A DNA stretch of 64,000 nt from Trichobilharzia szidati (taxonomy: Eukaryota; Platyhelminthes; Trematoda; Strigeidida; Schistosomatidae): assembly GCA_944472155.2 (NCBI GenBank), contig OX235272.1, positions 14,988,354 through 15,052,353 of the forward strand, written 5' to 3'. A program made the position numbers and the translations under genes. Of the stretch, positions 23,241-34,000 are shown one piece after another. Numbering within the stretch: position 1 is the first letter of the stretch; each line of letters starts with the position of its first letter. The notes below the pieces were generated by a model. That model searched no databases. It saw only the letters and a list, made by a program, of their open reading frames with translations, and was not told the DNA's origin.

Positions 23241-24210
23241 TTTAACTTAATAAAATTGTTATTTTGCATCAAGAATGTTAAAATTCTTTTTAGGTCGTAA
23301 TTACGTTGGCAATATCAAATGGTCTCGTTTTGACCAATCAGATAGCTCAGCATGACAAATCGTTGGTGGTAATAATCCTCGCTGAAAATGCCTGTTGGCT
23401 GTTTCTACGTCGTCTGAATTTGGTGTTTATTCTTTACTGTTGCCATTAGTAAAATGTGATAATAATTAAATGAGTGGAACATATTTTCCTGAATGGTAAG
23501 TAATTGATTTGAATATAAGGTTTATGAAAATTCCATACTCACAAGATTTTACGTAAAATCTAATAGGCACCTCTTTTCGTAGCACTTATTTGATAGTAAC
23601 TGTTCTTTAACACATCTTTCACTGTTTTTATTTTCCAGGTTATGCATAAGAACGTTACTTCTGCAATCTTTCAACTTACAGACGTTTGTAGTGTACATTG
23701 TACCTTCGAACTTTTGTTTGAACGAACTCACCTAACCTTTAACCCCACTTCCTCTTTGTATTCGTGAATCTCCTGTACGGTTTCGCTCTCTCGCTGTGCT
23801 TTCATCCAGCATACTCTCCGAGCTTACCACCGTCTCAACTGCAGATAAGTGTATACCCTCTTATTCTTTATCCAATCTCCTATTACTTTTGTGTAAAAAT
23901 AACTCTGTTCCAGTCACGCTAGTTATCTCAAGTCTTTTTACCTTGATTCATTTCGTTAGTATTTGCGCATTAGGCAGAGTACAATTAAGGTCATAAAGCG
24001 GTGAAGAGGTTTTTGTAAGAGTGGCTAATTTAGGTCTAAGTTAACCCAAGTCTAACTCTTACATGTTCATGAAGCTTAAACAGAGGATATACGTATGAAT
24101 GACGTGAAATTTGTGATATTATGAATGTATTTGTCGAAACAAATATTTCTGAAAAGTTTACATGCCATTCATACAGTAATCCCCGTCAGAGAATGCACCT
24201 GTGCGATGTG
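23241..24210. other. Interval without supported gene
   Basis: It contains a piece (23330-23450) related to the inverted repeat at 25.1-25.3 kb (TTTATTCTTTACTGTTGCC). No coding frame is supported. Confidence 0.4.
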
Positions 24211-24212
24211 GG

Positions 24213-24445
24213 CAAAGCGTGCAATTTTAATCAGCAAAAGTGGGTTAAAACGCTACATAATTAACCCACTTTGCCCATATTGGCCACATTTTTCCCGTTT
24301 GCCCATATCCCGAAAAATTTTATTGTCCCATTTTTTCCAGTTTACCCACTGTTTCAACGAGCACTTTGCCCACTTTAGCCTTGTCATCTTCTAAAATAGC
24401 CCACTTATCCCACTTTGACCAGATTTGAACGGAAAATTACCCTCG
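24213..24445 (-). repeat. AAGTGGG/CCCACTT short-repeat zone
   Basis: About ten CCCACTTT, GCCCATAT or CCCATTTT words in 230 bp, with AGTGGGTTAA inverted at the left edge. It lies beside a minus-strand CACTA-type transposase, so it is probably that element's subterminal region, different from the GGGGACA type. Confidence 0.6.
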
Positions 24446-24599
24446 CTTTAACCCATACATCCCGGGTCCCAAATAATATTCACCTACTGCTGTGACCCGT
24501 TGTAAATGTGACGCCAGATCTTGCAGGCTTATCGCAGATAACATTGTTAAGACGGAAGCCTATGTGCCTATCATTGATATGCAGACCATGTGCATATAA

Positions 24600-25110
24600 A
24601 TGCTCCATGTCAGTGACCGCTGGCATTAAAACTTGTTGAAGTCGGACGGTTTATGAAAACCACCATACACTCCGATAAGGAATATATCACTGAGAAACGG
24701 TTTCACCAGTCTACCCAATATCGGCCAAACTTGCTGTGTACCATTGTTAAACAGTGACAATCCATTAACATAGTTCAATATCTTCAGGGAGGTCCCAACA
24801 TATGCGCTCTTATTCCACCCTGACAGTGAACATAGCGCTAGGCTACATGTCCACGTCATGCGACGATCCAGTGATGCGCCTGTTGCTCGCATCTTGGAAT
24901 TTATAAGCAAAACAACGGGATCTGACTTTCGTCCGGACAAAGCCTTCACTACACATTTGGGTTTTGTAACATCCAACATGCTGATCCTCAGATATCGCGC
25001 AAGTATTCGCACTAAGAACTGCCAACATGTTAACAGAGACCGAATATTTTGGTTCAATATAACCACCAATCATCAACGGGAAGTAAAAAATTATACTAAA
25101 ACAAAAAGCA
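24600..25110 (-). pseudogene. Second CACTA-type transposase, N-terminal part
   Basis: The minus frame 25069-24626 ends NYVNGLSLFNNGTQQVWPIL then FLIGVYGGFHKPSDFNKF, the same block as VDGLSISKSSNQQLWPLLG on the plus strand at 21.1 kb. The upstream part reads LLTCWQFLVRILARYLRISM. The D-x-M-H part is absent. Sequence divergence indicates another family. Confidence 0.7.
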
Positions 25111-25112
25111 TA

Positions 25113-25324
25113 GGTAATAGTAAAGAACAGACACCATAGCCAAGTGACCCTGAACCAACCAATCAGATCGCTCAGCATTCCAAATGGATGCTTTTCACAT
25201 AATCTTTGTTGAAAGTTTCACTCTGACCCTAATCCAAAGCCTTAACTCTGAATCAGGAACGCTGAGCAACCTGATTGGCTGGTTCAAGGCCATTTGGCCG
25301 TGGTGTCTATTCTTTACTGTTGCC
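25113..25324. repeat. Inverted repeat pair, about 70-bp arms
   Basis: Arms 25113-25181 and 25256-25324 share TCTATTCTTTACTGTTGCC-like and GATTGGTTGGTTCA-like blocks in opposite orientation. A related unit is at 23330-23450. Confidence 0.65.
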
Positions 25325-25334
25325 CAAATCATAA

Positions 25335-25530
25335 TTGTGATACCTGTCGCACAGGGGGTGTGTGACTGTTATGGTCCAAGTGCATAACGCTTTGGCATTT
25401 TAAAGGATGGATGCTAACTAGGTTCGAGACTCAGCGGGAATGCAAGTGCATCTCTAGCTGACGAGTCCCAAGATCAGAGCCAAATAAACATCCTCAACTC
25501 CAGTACTAGTCACCATCCACCAAAATAACA
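25335..25530 (+). mobile_element. Sm-alpha-like SINE with hammerhead remnant
   Basis: The B-box-like GGTTCGAGACT at 25421 is followed by a hammerhead remnant at 25452-25500: CTGACGA (core), GTCCCA, then CAAATAAACATCC where GAAAC...GTCC is expected. The layout (Pol III-like box, then ribozyme) is that of schistosome Sm-alpha repeats. The GAAA core is destroyed, so no cleavage is expected. Confidence 0.6.
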
Positions 25531-26320
25531 AGAGTCTATAAATTAATTTACAAGACATTTGCATTTTATTATCCCACACATAGTTAGTTATCAATTTATT
25601 ACAATGTACACTGAAATAAAGGAATGAATATAATACACAAAAAATTGTATATTCTTTAGAAAAGAAGTTAATCTATCTGTTATCATACACACACATATAT
25701 ATATATTGTCTGTATCTGCTTCTCTGCGCATTTTGGCATACAAAAAGAGAAGAAATTCACCGAAAGACACGTAAAGGGAGAAAAATATCCAAACAATTTT
25801 TATTTGTTTATTCACAGAAGTGCTGTAAATACACTAGACGATCGATGACGTTTTAAACTTGGAGGACTTAACAAAGCTGAATGCGGTTTAATCATGTCCA
25901 TTGAACGTTTATGCTGAAATTGAAGATATGGAAGAAAAGAAAAACAATGCAATAATTAATATAGGTGGGCAGAATGTGAGTTTCGTCTTCTCTAGGCCTC
26001 ATCAACTACTTCATTGGCACAGATATAAACGCAGTGCTTGAAAATAAATTGAAGACAGACGACAAGAGAAATCGCTATTCGACTGGATATAGTGTTGTGT
26101 AACGGCTCAAATTACAATATATCATATTAGAATAGTAAAGTGAAAGGTAATAAGAGGGTGAGGGGGGGTTGAAACACAATGTAATATCAGGAATTACGGG
26201 GAATTCCGTAAGAAATATTACGACACATAAAGCAGATTAGTAAACCAAATGTTAAGAATTTTACAATGCATCTACGCTTTACCATTTAGAGACATCTGTT
26301 TCTGTTTGACAAATAGAGAG
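25531..26320. other. Interval without supported gene
   Basis: Only AT-rich sequence and one arm (26098-26260) of an inverted pair with 28185-28375. Confidence 0.45.
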
Positions 26321-26324
26321 ATCT

Positions 26325-26778
26325 AGTGGGTTCTGGTTTAGAATATTTCCAACAGGTTGCAGATCTTTATCAACAACTAAATGTCTTCGCTGGCTCTTTA
26401 CTGAAGATCAGATGGCCGGAAACAATCACCAACAAGAAACTATGGGAACAAACAAAACAAGAACCAATCGCCCGACAAACATGCAGGAGGAAGTGGAGAT
26501 GGATTGGACGCTCACTCGCTGAGGAGGCCACTCGCCGGGTGACATCGCGCGTCAGGCCATAGCTCGAGTGGAAGCCAAAAGGGAAGCGGCGAGTGGGACG
26601 TCAGTGCAAGGGTGACATGGAGGAGATCGTGTGAAGAGGATTCAAAACAGTATGCATTAACATGGATGCAGGTGAAAAGTACAGCAGAAGACAGAAGCAA
26701 GTGGAGACGTGTAGTTGAAGCCCTGTGTTCTACTAGGAACCCAAAGGAACAATAATAATATAATAATAATAATGGGTA
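26325..26778 (+). mobile_element. RTE-family-1 fragment, 3' end
   Basis: Frame 26326-26562 reads IRWPETITNKKLWEQTKQEP, CRRKWRWIGRSLAEEATRRV, the C-terminus of ORF2. The 3' tail GAAGCCCTGTGTTCTACTAG ends in (AAT)n. 5'-truncated. Confidence 0.85.
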
Positions 26779-27129
26779 CTGGTTGAAAGCGAAATTAAAA
26801 TCTGGGTTGCGACTGCAGGATTCAAACCAGCCGCCATCTCCGAATTACTGAATCAATGCTCTACTGACTGAGATACCACTAACCGTGTGTGAGAATAGAC
26901 GGATAAAAGCGTATGAGGTAACTCTAAACTATAGCGATCCAAAACGAAACAACTTAATAAAGACCATGAAAAATCGCTATCGATCAATCAGTCAAATGAG
27001 TCCGAAGTAACAGCAAATAATTTAAAAAATTTTTTTTAGAGAGAATCAACATAATGTGTTAAAGAAATAATTACATAGGGTAGCGTTCCTGTATGTGTTG
27101 CAAGGAAACCTCCCAATTTCCCAATGGAG

Positions 27130-27440
27130 TCCTTATCGATAGGCCAAACCAATTTCTATACATATATATTCATCCAGATAGCTGTAAATCATCATGTCTC
27201 TTGACCCATTTACTGTTCTCACCTTCTTTTTTAAATGACTCCATAAACTTTCGGTGGAATTTTTATGAGTCCCGTCGAAAGGATCAGCAAAATCGGACGG
27301 AATTTCTTCTACGGCAGATGGTTTAGGCATCTGTGCACAAATCCATCAATAAAGGCTGTGTATCTCTGTTAATGCATTACTCACATTAGCATCCCCACAT
27401 GTCTTCTCTCTTCCTATGAGCCTGTTATCTATACAGTACT
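27130..27440 (-). pseudogene. Merlin/IS1016-type transposase fragment
   Basis: The minus frame 27330-27133 reads DGTHKNSTESLWSHLKKKVR then YSYLDEYI, the C-terminal T-H-x-N-x-x-E-x-x-W-x-x-L-K block of IS1595/Merlin DDE transposases. Merlin elements are known in schistosomes. Upstream, 27440-27330 is probably the same gene with stops. Confidence 0.65.
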
Positions 27441-27519
27441 TAGATACTAGATTTGTAAGAAATCTACTACGTAATTCATGTGCAGCATTCATAGTTCCAC
27501 CTATATACTACAAGCAACA

Positions 27520-28050
27520 AGTTGGCAGAAGAAGCATCCGAAGAAGATAGGACCTCAGGTGAACATAGAGGAAACAGAGGTGATGAAGATTCCTGGGCAA
27601 CATCACCAACAGCAACAACAACAGACAACAATCAGCCAGCATAAATGCAAGGAACCTGAAAGAAACAACCTCCTTCACCAACCGACCTACCTGGGAAGCA
27701 TCGTTTCGACTACAGGCGGACAGAACTGACGAGGATATCAAAGCAGCGAGGATCGGAAAAAGCAAGACAAGCTTTCATTACTCTCAAGTCTGTGTGGAGG
27801 TCAACAGCCCTACTCAGCATCAAAACGAAGATAAGATCCGGATTTTCAACTCCAATGTGAAGTCAGTCAGTGCTACTCACTATACGGATGGATCAGAGAC
27901 TTGCACTGCGCGTCATAAACAGCATCTCAAACAAACTACAGACCTTCATTAACAGTTGTCTTCACTCAATACCACTCAAGATCAGATGGCCGGCCAGAAA
28001 AGATCAGCAACAGAGAGGGATCTCTGGCAATGAGCGAACCAACTCTCCTC
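27520..28050 (+). mobile_element. RTE-family-2 fragment
   Basis: It reads EETEVMKIPGQHHQQQQQQT, then NNLLHQPTYLGSIVSTTGG, matching the minus copies at 35.3 and 54.0 kb. It breaks at about 28045 after GCGAACCAACTC. Confidence 0.75.
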
Positions 28051-28180
28051 CATGTTACTCTCGGATGCCCTCCTCGTTGTTTCCCACTCGAGGGCCTGGC
28101 ATGCAATGTCACTGAACGGTGTTCTCTGGGGTGTGCCCTATCCATTTCCATTTCCTTCAACATATTTGCTGAGCAATAGG
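28050..28180 (-). mobile_element. RTE-like 3' fragment, inverted to its neighbour
   Basis: The minus strand reads REHRSVTLHARPSSGKQRGG and HPRVTWR, an RTE C-terminus in the opposite direction to the fragment at 27520. The two fragments meet tail to tail. Confidence 0.6.
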
Positions 28181-28184
28181 TTCC

Positions 28185-28375
28185 AAACTCCCTTAAATCT
28201 CGTTTACTCTATTTGCTTTATGTCGTGATTTTCTTCTTACAGAATTCCGCGATTCCTGGCTAAATTATTTTTTGTTTTATTTTTCACTAAGCGCCTTTTA
28301 CTACCTACCGTCCCACTTTACCATTCTAATATGATGTATGATAATTCAAACCGCTGCACGGTTATGTCCAGTCGT
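28185..28375 (-). repeat. Inverted copy of 26098-26260
   Basis: Shared blocks include ATCATATTAGAATGGTAAAG, GGAATTCTGTAAGAA and CGACATAAAGCA, in reverse orientation. The two arms enclose RTE and Merlin pieces. Confidence 0.6.
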
Positions 28376-29365
28376 CTTCTGATGATTTTAGCTAGTTGTC
28401 TGTCTCTCTTCGAATAAATTTCAAAAGCCATCCATCGATCAATGTACAGGAAGGTGTTACCAGCATAGACTCTAAAGTCACTAGACAGTTAGTTTGTTTA
28501 GACTGCCCCAGCTCATATTTAGTCACCAAGCATAGAAGGCCACTGTTGACTCAATTAGTTTAACTTCAATTTCTTTGCAAACTTTTCAAAAGATGGTGTT
28601 CTGTAAATTTGTCAACTGGCTTGATATCCGTATGTTGTAGTACTCCACACTCAAGTCTTATTATATTTATAAAATTCTGTCACATATCATCTGGATAAAT
28701 ATTATATTATTACATATCACAATCTGTGGTCAAATTTGGAATAAATCAAATCCATACAAAAATACTCTTGAAAATTAATCTGATACTCGCTATTGACTGG
28801 CCATAGGACGAAGTTGCCTACACAGACCACCTGTACTGATGACACACAAACTTTTAAACCTTCTAAAATCAAAGTCAATATTCCTGTATATGCTAGTGTC
28901 ATATTTGTAAATCAATACTAATCAGATAACACGATATTCGTACAGCATACCCACCTCACCCACCTCAATGAGTTAGTACAGGTCAGCAAATTCATTCGTG
29001 CTTATTACATGTTTCCGGGTTACTTGAAGAATAAATGGTCTTAGAAAAAGTCTTAGTGACACGGCTAGAAATCGACCATCTTCAAAGCTTTAAACCACTT
29101 TGTCAATTGTCGTGGTACATTGTTTTAGAAGGGGGGGTTTGGTCAGTTTAAAGTGATGCCTTTCTTTTCACAGTTTTACACAGGTCTGTCTGTCCTTAGT
29201 CTGTAATACCTTTGCGTATATAAAGTGAGTTTTAATTACCATTCATTGTGTTTTGACGTTTTTACTTACCTCAAATTCATCATCTCTGAACTGACTGTTA
29301 AGCAGTCGATTTGTGTGTGTGAGTTTCACTAAGGTATTTTTCAGACCAAATTGCAACTCTACGCA
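28376..29365. other. Interval without supported gene
   Basis: No frame or repeat recognised. It could include the missing 3' exon of the Claspin-like gene, but I could not find a convincing one. Confidence 0.4.
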
Positions 29366-29369
29366 TCAT

Positions 29370-30597
29370 CATCACAGAACAAAGCATGGAATGGCAATCA
29401 AACCTCTACCTCAATTTAAAGACTTTGAGAAGGCCTTCCACAGACAGCGTTGACCGCGAAGTAATTTGGGAACTACTCGAGTACTACGGCGTACCAGAAA
29501 TATTCATCAACCTTATTCAACAGCTGTACGACAACGGCACATTTCAAGTGATCCACAACAGAAAACTCAGTGAGGCGTTTGGAGTAAACACAGGAGTCAG
29601 ACAAGGGTGCTTATTATCACCAATGATATTTCTAATTGTGGTGGATTGGACTGTATTATGCGTCAGACAGTGGGAACCGAGAAAACAGGGATATTCTGGA
29701 CCGACGTGAAGAATCTAGAAGACCTGGATTTCGCAGATGATTTATGTTTGATGTCACACAAAATCGAAGACCCACAAGAGGAAACCGACAAACTGGTCGA
29801 AGAAGCAGCAAAGACAGGACTGCAGGTGAACATAGACAAGACGGAGGTTATGAAAATAACCAACCAACAACAACAACAACAGCAACATCCAGCGCCAATC
29901 ACCATCAACGGGAAGATTTGAAAGAGGTTACTTCATTCACTCACTTATCTAGGGAGCATTGTCTCAACTACAGGCATGTGGAACGGACGAGGACGTCAAA
30001 TGGAGAATCGGGAAGGCGAGAAACACATTCATCAACCTGAAACCAATCTGGAAATCTTCCGCTGTCACTCAACTCAGCGTCAACAACAAAATTCGGATTT
30101 TCAATACAAGCGTCAGTCAAGTCAGTCAGTTCTTCTATACGGATGGATCAGAAACTTGGCGGCGGGTCACAAAAAATGAGTATTTCCAACAGCCTGTTGC
30201 ACACCTTTATCAACAACTAACTGTCTTCGCTGGCTCTATACTGACGATCAGATGGCCGGAAACAATCACCAACAAGAAACTAAGGGAACGAACAAAACAA
30301 GAACCAATCGCTCAACAAATATGCAGGAGAAAGTGGAGATGGATTGGACACTCACTGGCTGAGGAGGCCACTCGCTGGGTGACATCGCGCGTCAGACCAA
30401 CGCTCGAGTGGAACCTGAAAGGGAAGCGGCGAGTGGGACGTCAGTGCAAGGGTGATATGGAGGAGATCGTGTGAAAAGGAGTTGAAACAGTATAGACTAA
30501 CATGGATGCAGATGAAAAGTACAGCAGAAGACAGAAGCAAGTGGAGACGTGCAGCTGAAGCCCTATGTTCCACTAGGAACCCAAGGGAATAATAATA
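29370..30597 (+). mobile_element. RTE-family-1 retrotransposon, longest copy
   Basis: 5'-truncated in the RT. Motif A is altered near 29420. VREVIWELLEYYGV-like and NTGVRQGCLLSPMIF (29590) follow, then DLDFADDLCLMSHKIEDP with the active-site ADD at about 29728. A Gln run lies at 29866-29886. The C-terminus 29959-30474 contains IGKARNTFINLKPIWKSS, YTDGSETWRRV and CRRKWRWIGHSLAEEATRWV. Two frameshifts. The 3' tail at 30545 has TGAAGCCCTATGTTCCACTA and ends in AATAATAA. Confidence 0.88.
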
Positions 30598-30599
30598 AA

Positions 30600-30720
30600 T
30601 GTAAATCATCCGTGAAGTCCAAATCTCCCATTGTCTTCTCATCGGTACAACGTATGCTCGTCACCCTTCGTGTGAACTAACTACGTCCCGTTGAAACCAC
30701 AGTATATATATGAAGATAAA
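30600..30720 (-). mobile_element. Small RTE RT fragment
   Basis: The minus strand reads MGDLDFTDDLH just beyond the end of the plus copy, so a second RTE piece lies head-on to it. Very short. Confidence 0.4.
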
Positions 30721-30743
30721 AACACCACATAATGCTGACTTAC

Positions 30744-31079
30744 CTTCATAGTAGTATTCTTAGAAGATCCTTGAACAGCTGATTGATTGCTTCCACTATC
30801 AACATTATTATCAAATGATGGATCACTTTTCTCTGATTTTACATTTGGTGTAGCAACACTGAAACACGACAGACCAACTTTATTGCGTAAACCTAATAAG
30901 TGTGCATGATTACCACGACGATTATTCTGATTATTGTTACTGTTATTATTGTTATGAGTATTACTATTTGTTGGTGGGTCAGTATCAAAATCTTCAGTGA
31001 AACTTAAAGCCTTTTTAGGCAATTCAGATTTGAAACCTGGAAGAAAACTTCCAGTAGGACGACTCAACAAAGAGCCACG
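30744..31079 (-). CDS. CLSPN: Claspin-like exon, RGSLL block
   Basis: 336 nt, acceptor CCTTCTTTTAG, donor GTAAGT, phase 0-0. It starts RGSLLSRPTGSFLPGF, comparable to the G-S-L-L-N-Q-P segment near the Claspin C-terminus. An Asn-rich stretch and SCFSVATPNVKSEK follow. The downstream exon with the stop codon was not identified. Confidence 0.75.
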
Positions 31080-34000
31080 CTAAAAGAAGGAGAACAAGTA
31101 GAAACAAAAATAGCATATAAGTAAAATTTAGTTAAAATTGTATATAAGTGAGGAGGTTAGGCGAATCAATATGTAAATGTTTTTGACAATGAGAAATATT
31201 GAAATAATAGAGAAGATTTGTAGCTCAGGTGGATGATTTGCAATTAATGGTGTTCTCTGAGCTGGTTGGTTTAGTTGCGAAGCTTTCGTCGTCCTTCTGG
31301 ACAACATCTTCAGCGCAATTTTCAGCATAAAGTGAAATGATTTAAATTTCTTCGTGAGTGATATAATTGTGTCTCCTGGTAACCATCTTTACATATGTAT
31401 TGACCATTTTTTATAGACTTGAATTTTAAACTTTCTGGTCATCTGATTTACTTTTTATTAGTTGATATATTTCGTCTATATTAACGTGTTTGTTAATTGC
31501 ATTTCCGTTTGAGTACCAGGCTTCTAAGAATTCCCTGGCACTTTTAGTGTTTCCTCTGTCTAAGATTTTGACATTATCCCAATGAAATTGATGACCATAA
31601 TTGTCTATATGCATTGATACTAAAGAATACATATCGTGTCTTTTCACGTCTGATTTGTGTTCTTGGATTCTGATTCGAAGGGGACGCCCACTTTGGCCGA
31701 TGTAATGCTTATTGCAGTTCATACAATTTATTTTGTAAATGGTATTAATTTTATCTCCTTTTTCTGTTGGATGTGTCTTTCGGTTTGCATAATATCGAAT
31801 TAAGCTATTTGACTGGCTTGTGTGCTCCGCAACTAAACCAACCAGCTCAGAGAACACTATTAATTGCAAATGAGAAATATTCTCAACTAACTATTCGTGC
31901 ATCTTTAGTTTTGCACTTAACTTTCAGTCATCCCTTTCCAGGTTCACATTCCATTCTACTTGCTTCACAACCTGGGCTACTATGTAGTATCATTGATTGT
32001 GATTCATAGTTTGGTATATAAAAAAAACCCGGTTCCGGATGAACTGAATTCTAACTGATTATTATATTTTTATTGATAAATCAATTTTCTATAGTTTGGT
32101 TTGTAAGGGTTTGTTATGTTTTTACGAGTTGATCACGGATTGATATCAGTTAGAGAACCATTGAAAACCAGCACCGGAGTACTGGACAGCTGCTGTTTCA
32201 TCCTAGTTTGGGAATCATCGGCAGTACGCACCCACTGGGATTTGAAACCCAGGACCTTCCGGTTACAAGGCAAGCTGGCTCGTATACCATTCAGCCACTG
32301 GGACCTGATTCAATGGCCAGTCCATGAATTCTAACTTCTACCGACTCATGATTTAGCGCAACCCCAACCAATCGGATGCTAGCTAGTGACTTGCTACAGG
32401 ATGGAGTTTCCTGGAGTTCTAGTGAGAAGTCGTGACCAGTGAGGTCCAGTTAGATGTCACGTGTGTGGATGGATGTCCCACCAACGACAATGGTTAAGGG
32501 TCGCGCTAAATCACGAACTGGTAGAAGTTAGAATTCATGAGCCATTGAATCGGGTCCCAGTGGCTGAATGATAAACGAGCTTGCCTTGTAACCGGAAGGT
32601 CCTGGGTTTCAAATCCCAGTGGGTGCGCACTGCCGATGATTCCCAAACTAGGATGAAACAGCAGCTGTCCAGTACTCCCTGGTAGGTTTTCAATGGTTCT
32701 CTAGCTGATATTAATCCGTGATCAACTCGTAAAAAGGATAAATCAATACAAGAGAACGGTCTCAGGATCAAAATAATCTTATATTATTTTTTGACATTCT
32801 GTTTATATCACTAATCAGATGGGTATGCGTTTATAGTGAGGGGAGGGGGTCAATAAAACAGATTATATCTCAGGCAGTAGTTACTAGGATTAAACTACAG
32901 TTTCATCCTTTCCTCTCTTTCTGAAATCAAAATGAACTGGCGAACTTTGTTTATGTGGTCTTTATACATACATCTATATGTTTTCACGATGTTTTTTCTT
33001 GAACAATTCTATTTCTTTTAATTATAATAATAATAATAATCTGCTTTATTCCAAAAACAATACTTATAGTACAGAATGGAATTCTCAGCATTTGTCACAA
33101 TATTCCATCTGATTTACTCAAAATATAAATAAAAGTAACCACAGCAATTTGTCCATCTTTACAGTAGGAATAAAGTCAAAAATGTGTAGAGTACAAAATA
33201 ATTAATAATAATAGGTTTATTTCAAATAATATTGTCAATACAGTTTGGAAATTTTAGCATGTTATAGATTATTGAATCTAATGTTCCCTTGATACAGCAT
33301 GGTGAAGGGAAAACAAAAAAATAACGGTTATTACAGAGCTTTAATAATGTTTACACTTATGAGAATTAAAAGAAACAAAAACATTGATAGGATTGTAAAT
33401 ATAAGAAGAATAATAACAGTAAAGCTTGGTGGAATAAAGGATGGAGAAAATGGTTTATTTACTAGTGCATAGAAGATTAGTTAGTTCGTCCCTGACACAA
33501 TTTTCATCAAATAAAATACGTGCCTCATATGGTATCGTCGAATTTTTATACTTATACCTGGGTGCATAAAGTCTTTTGAAATGACTTGTTTTACCTGAGG
33601 AGACACAAGGTTGGAGCTGTGGGTAAAATGGATGCTCACAGTCGGAAAAAATTCTTTTAGCGAATTTGTTACATGAAATCAAGTACCTATTAATGACGAT
33701 GTCAACGATATGGCTCAATGGGATACCACTTGCCCTCCTGACAGTCTTCTACGAAGTATGACATAGTCTTTTTTCAGTAATCCAGGAAAGAATAAGGGTT
33801 GACAAAAACTGTGAGAGGAGGAGTTGAGTTATGCCTGAGTGCCTTAACTTCTTATTATAAAAAGTCAGACGGAATATTTTTTGGAAATCACTAAGACATA
33901 GGAAGACCAGGGTAGATCAGAAGAAAGAATTAATCCAACATACTTAACTTCAGACTTAATTTCTATATCAATGTAATCAATTTCTCGACGGTCATAGGAA

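Noticed and set aside
30352..30642. Minus frames ending in CHPASGLLSQ that recur near RTE tails
   Set aside because: They are antisense shadows of the RTE C-terminus and recur at every copy.
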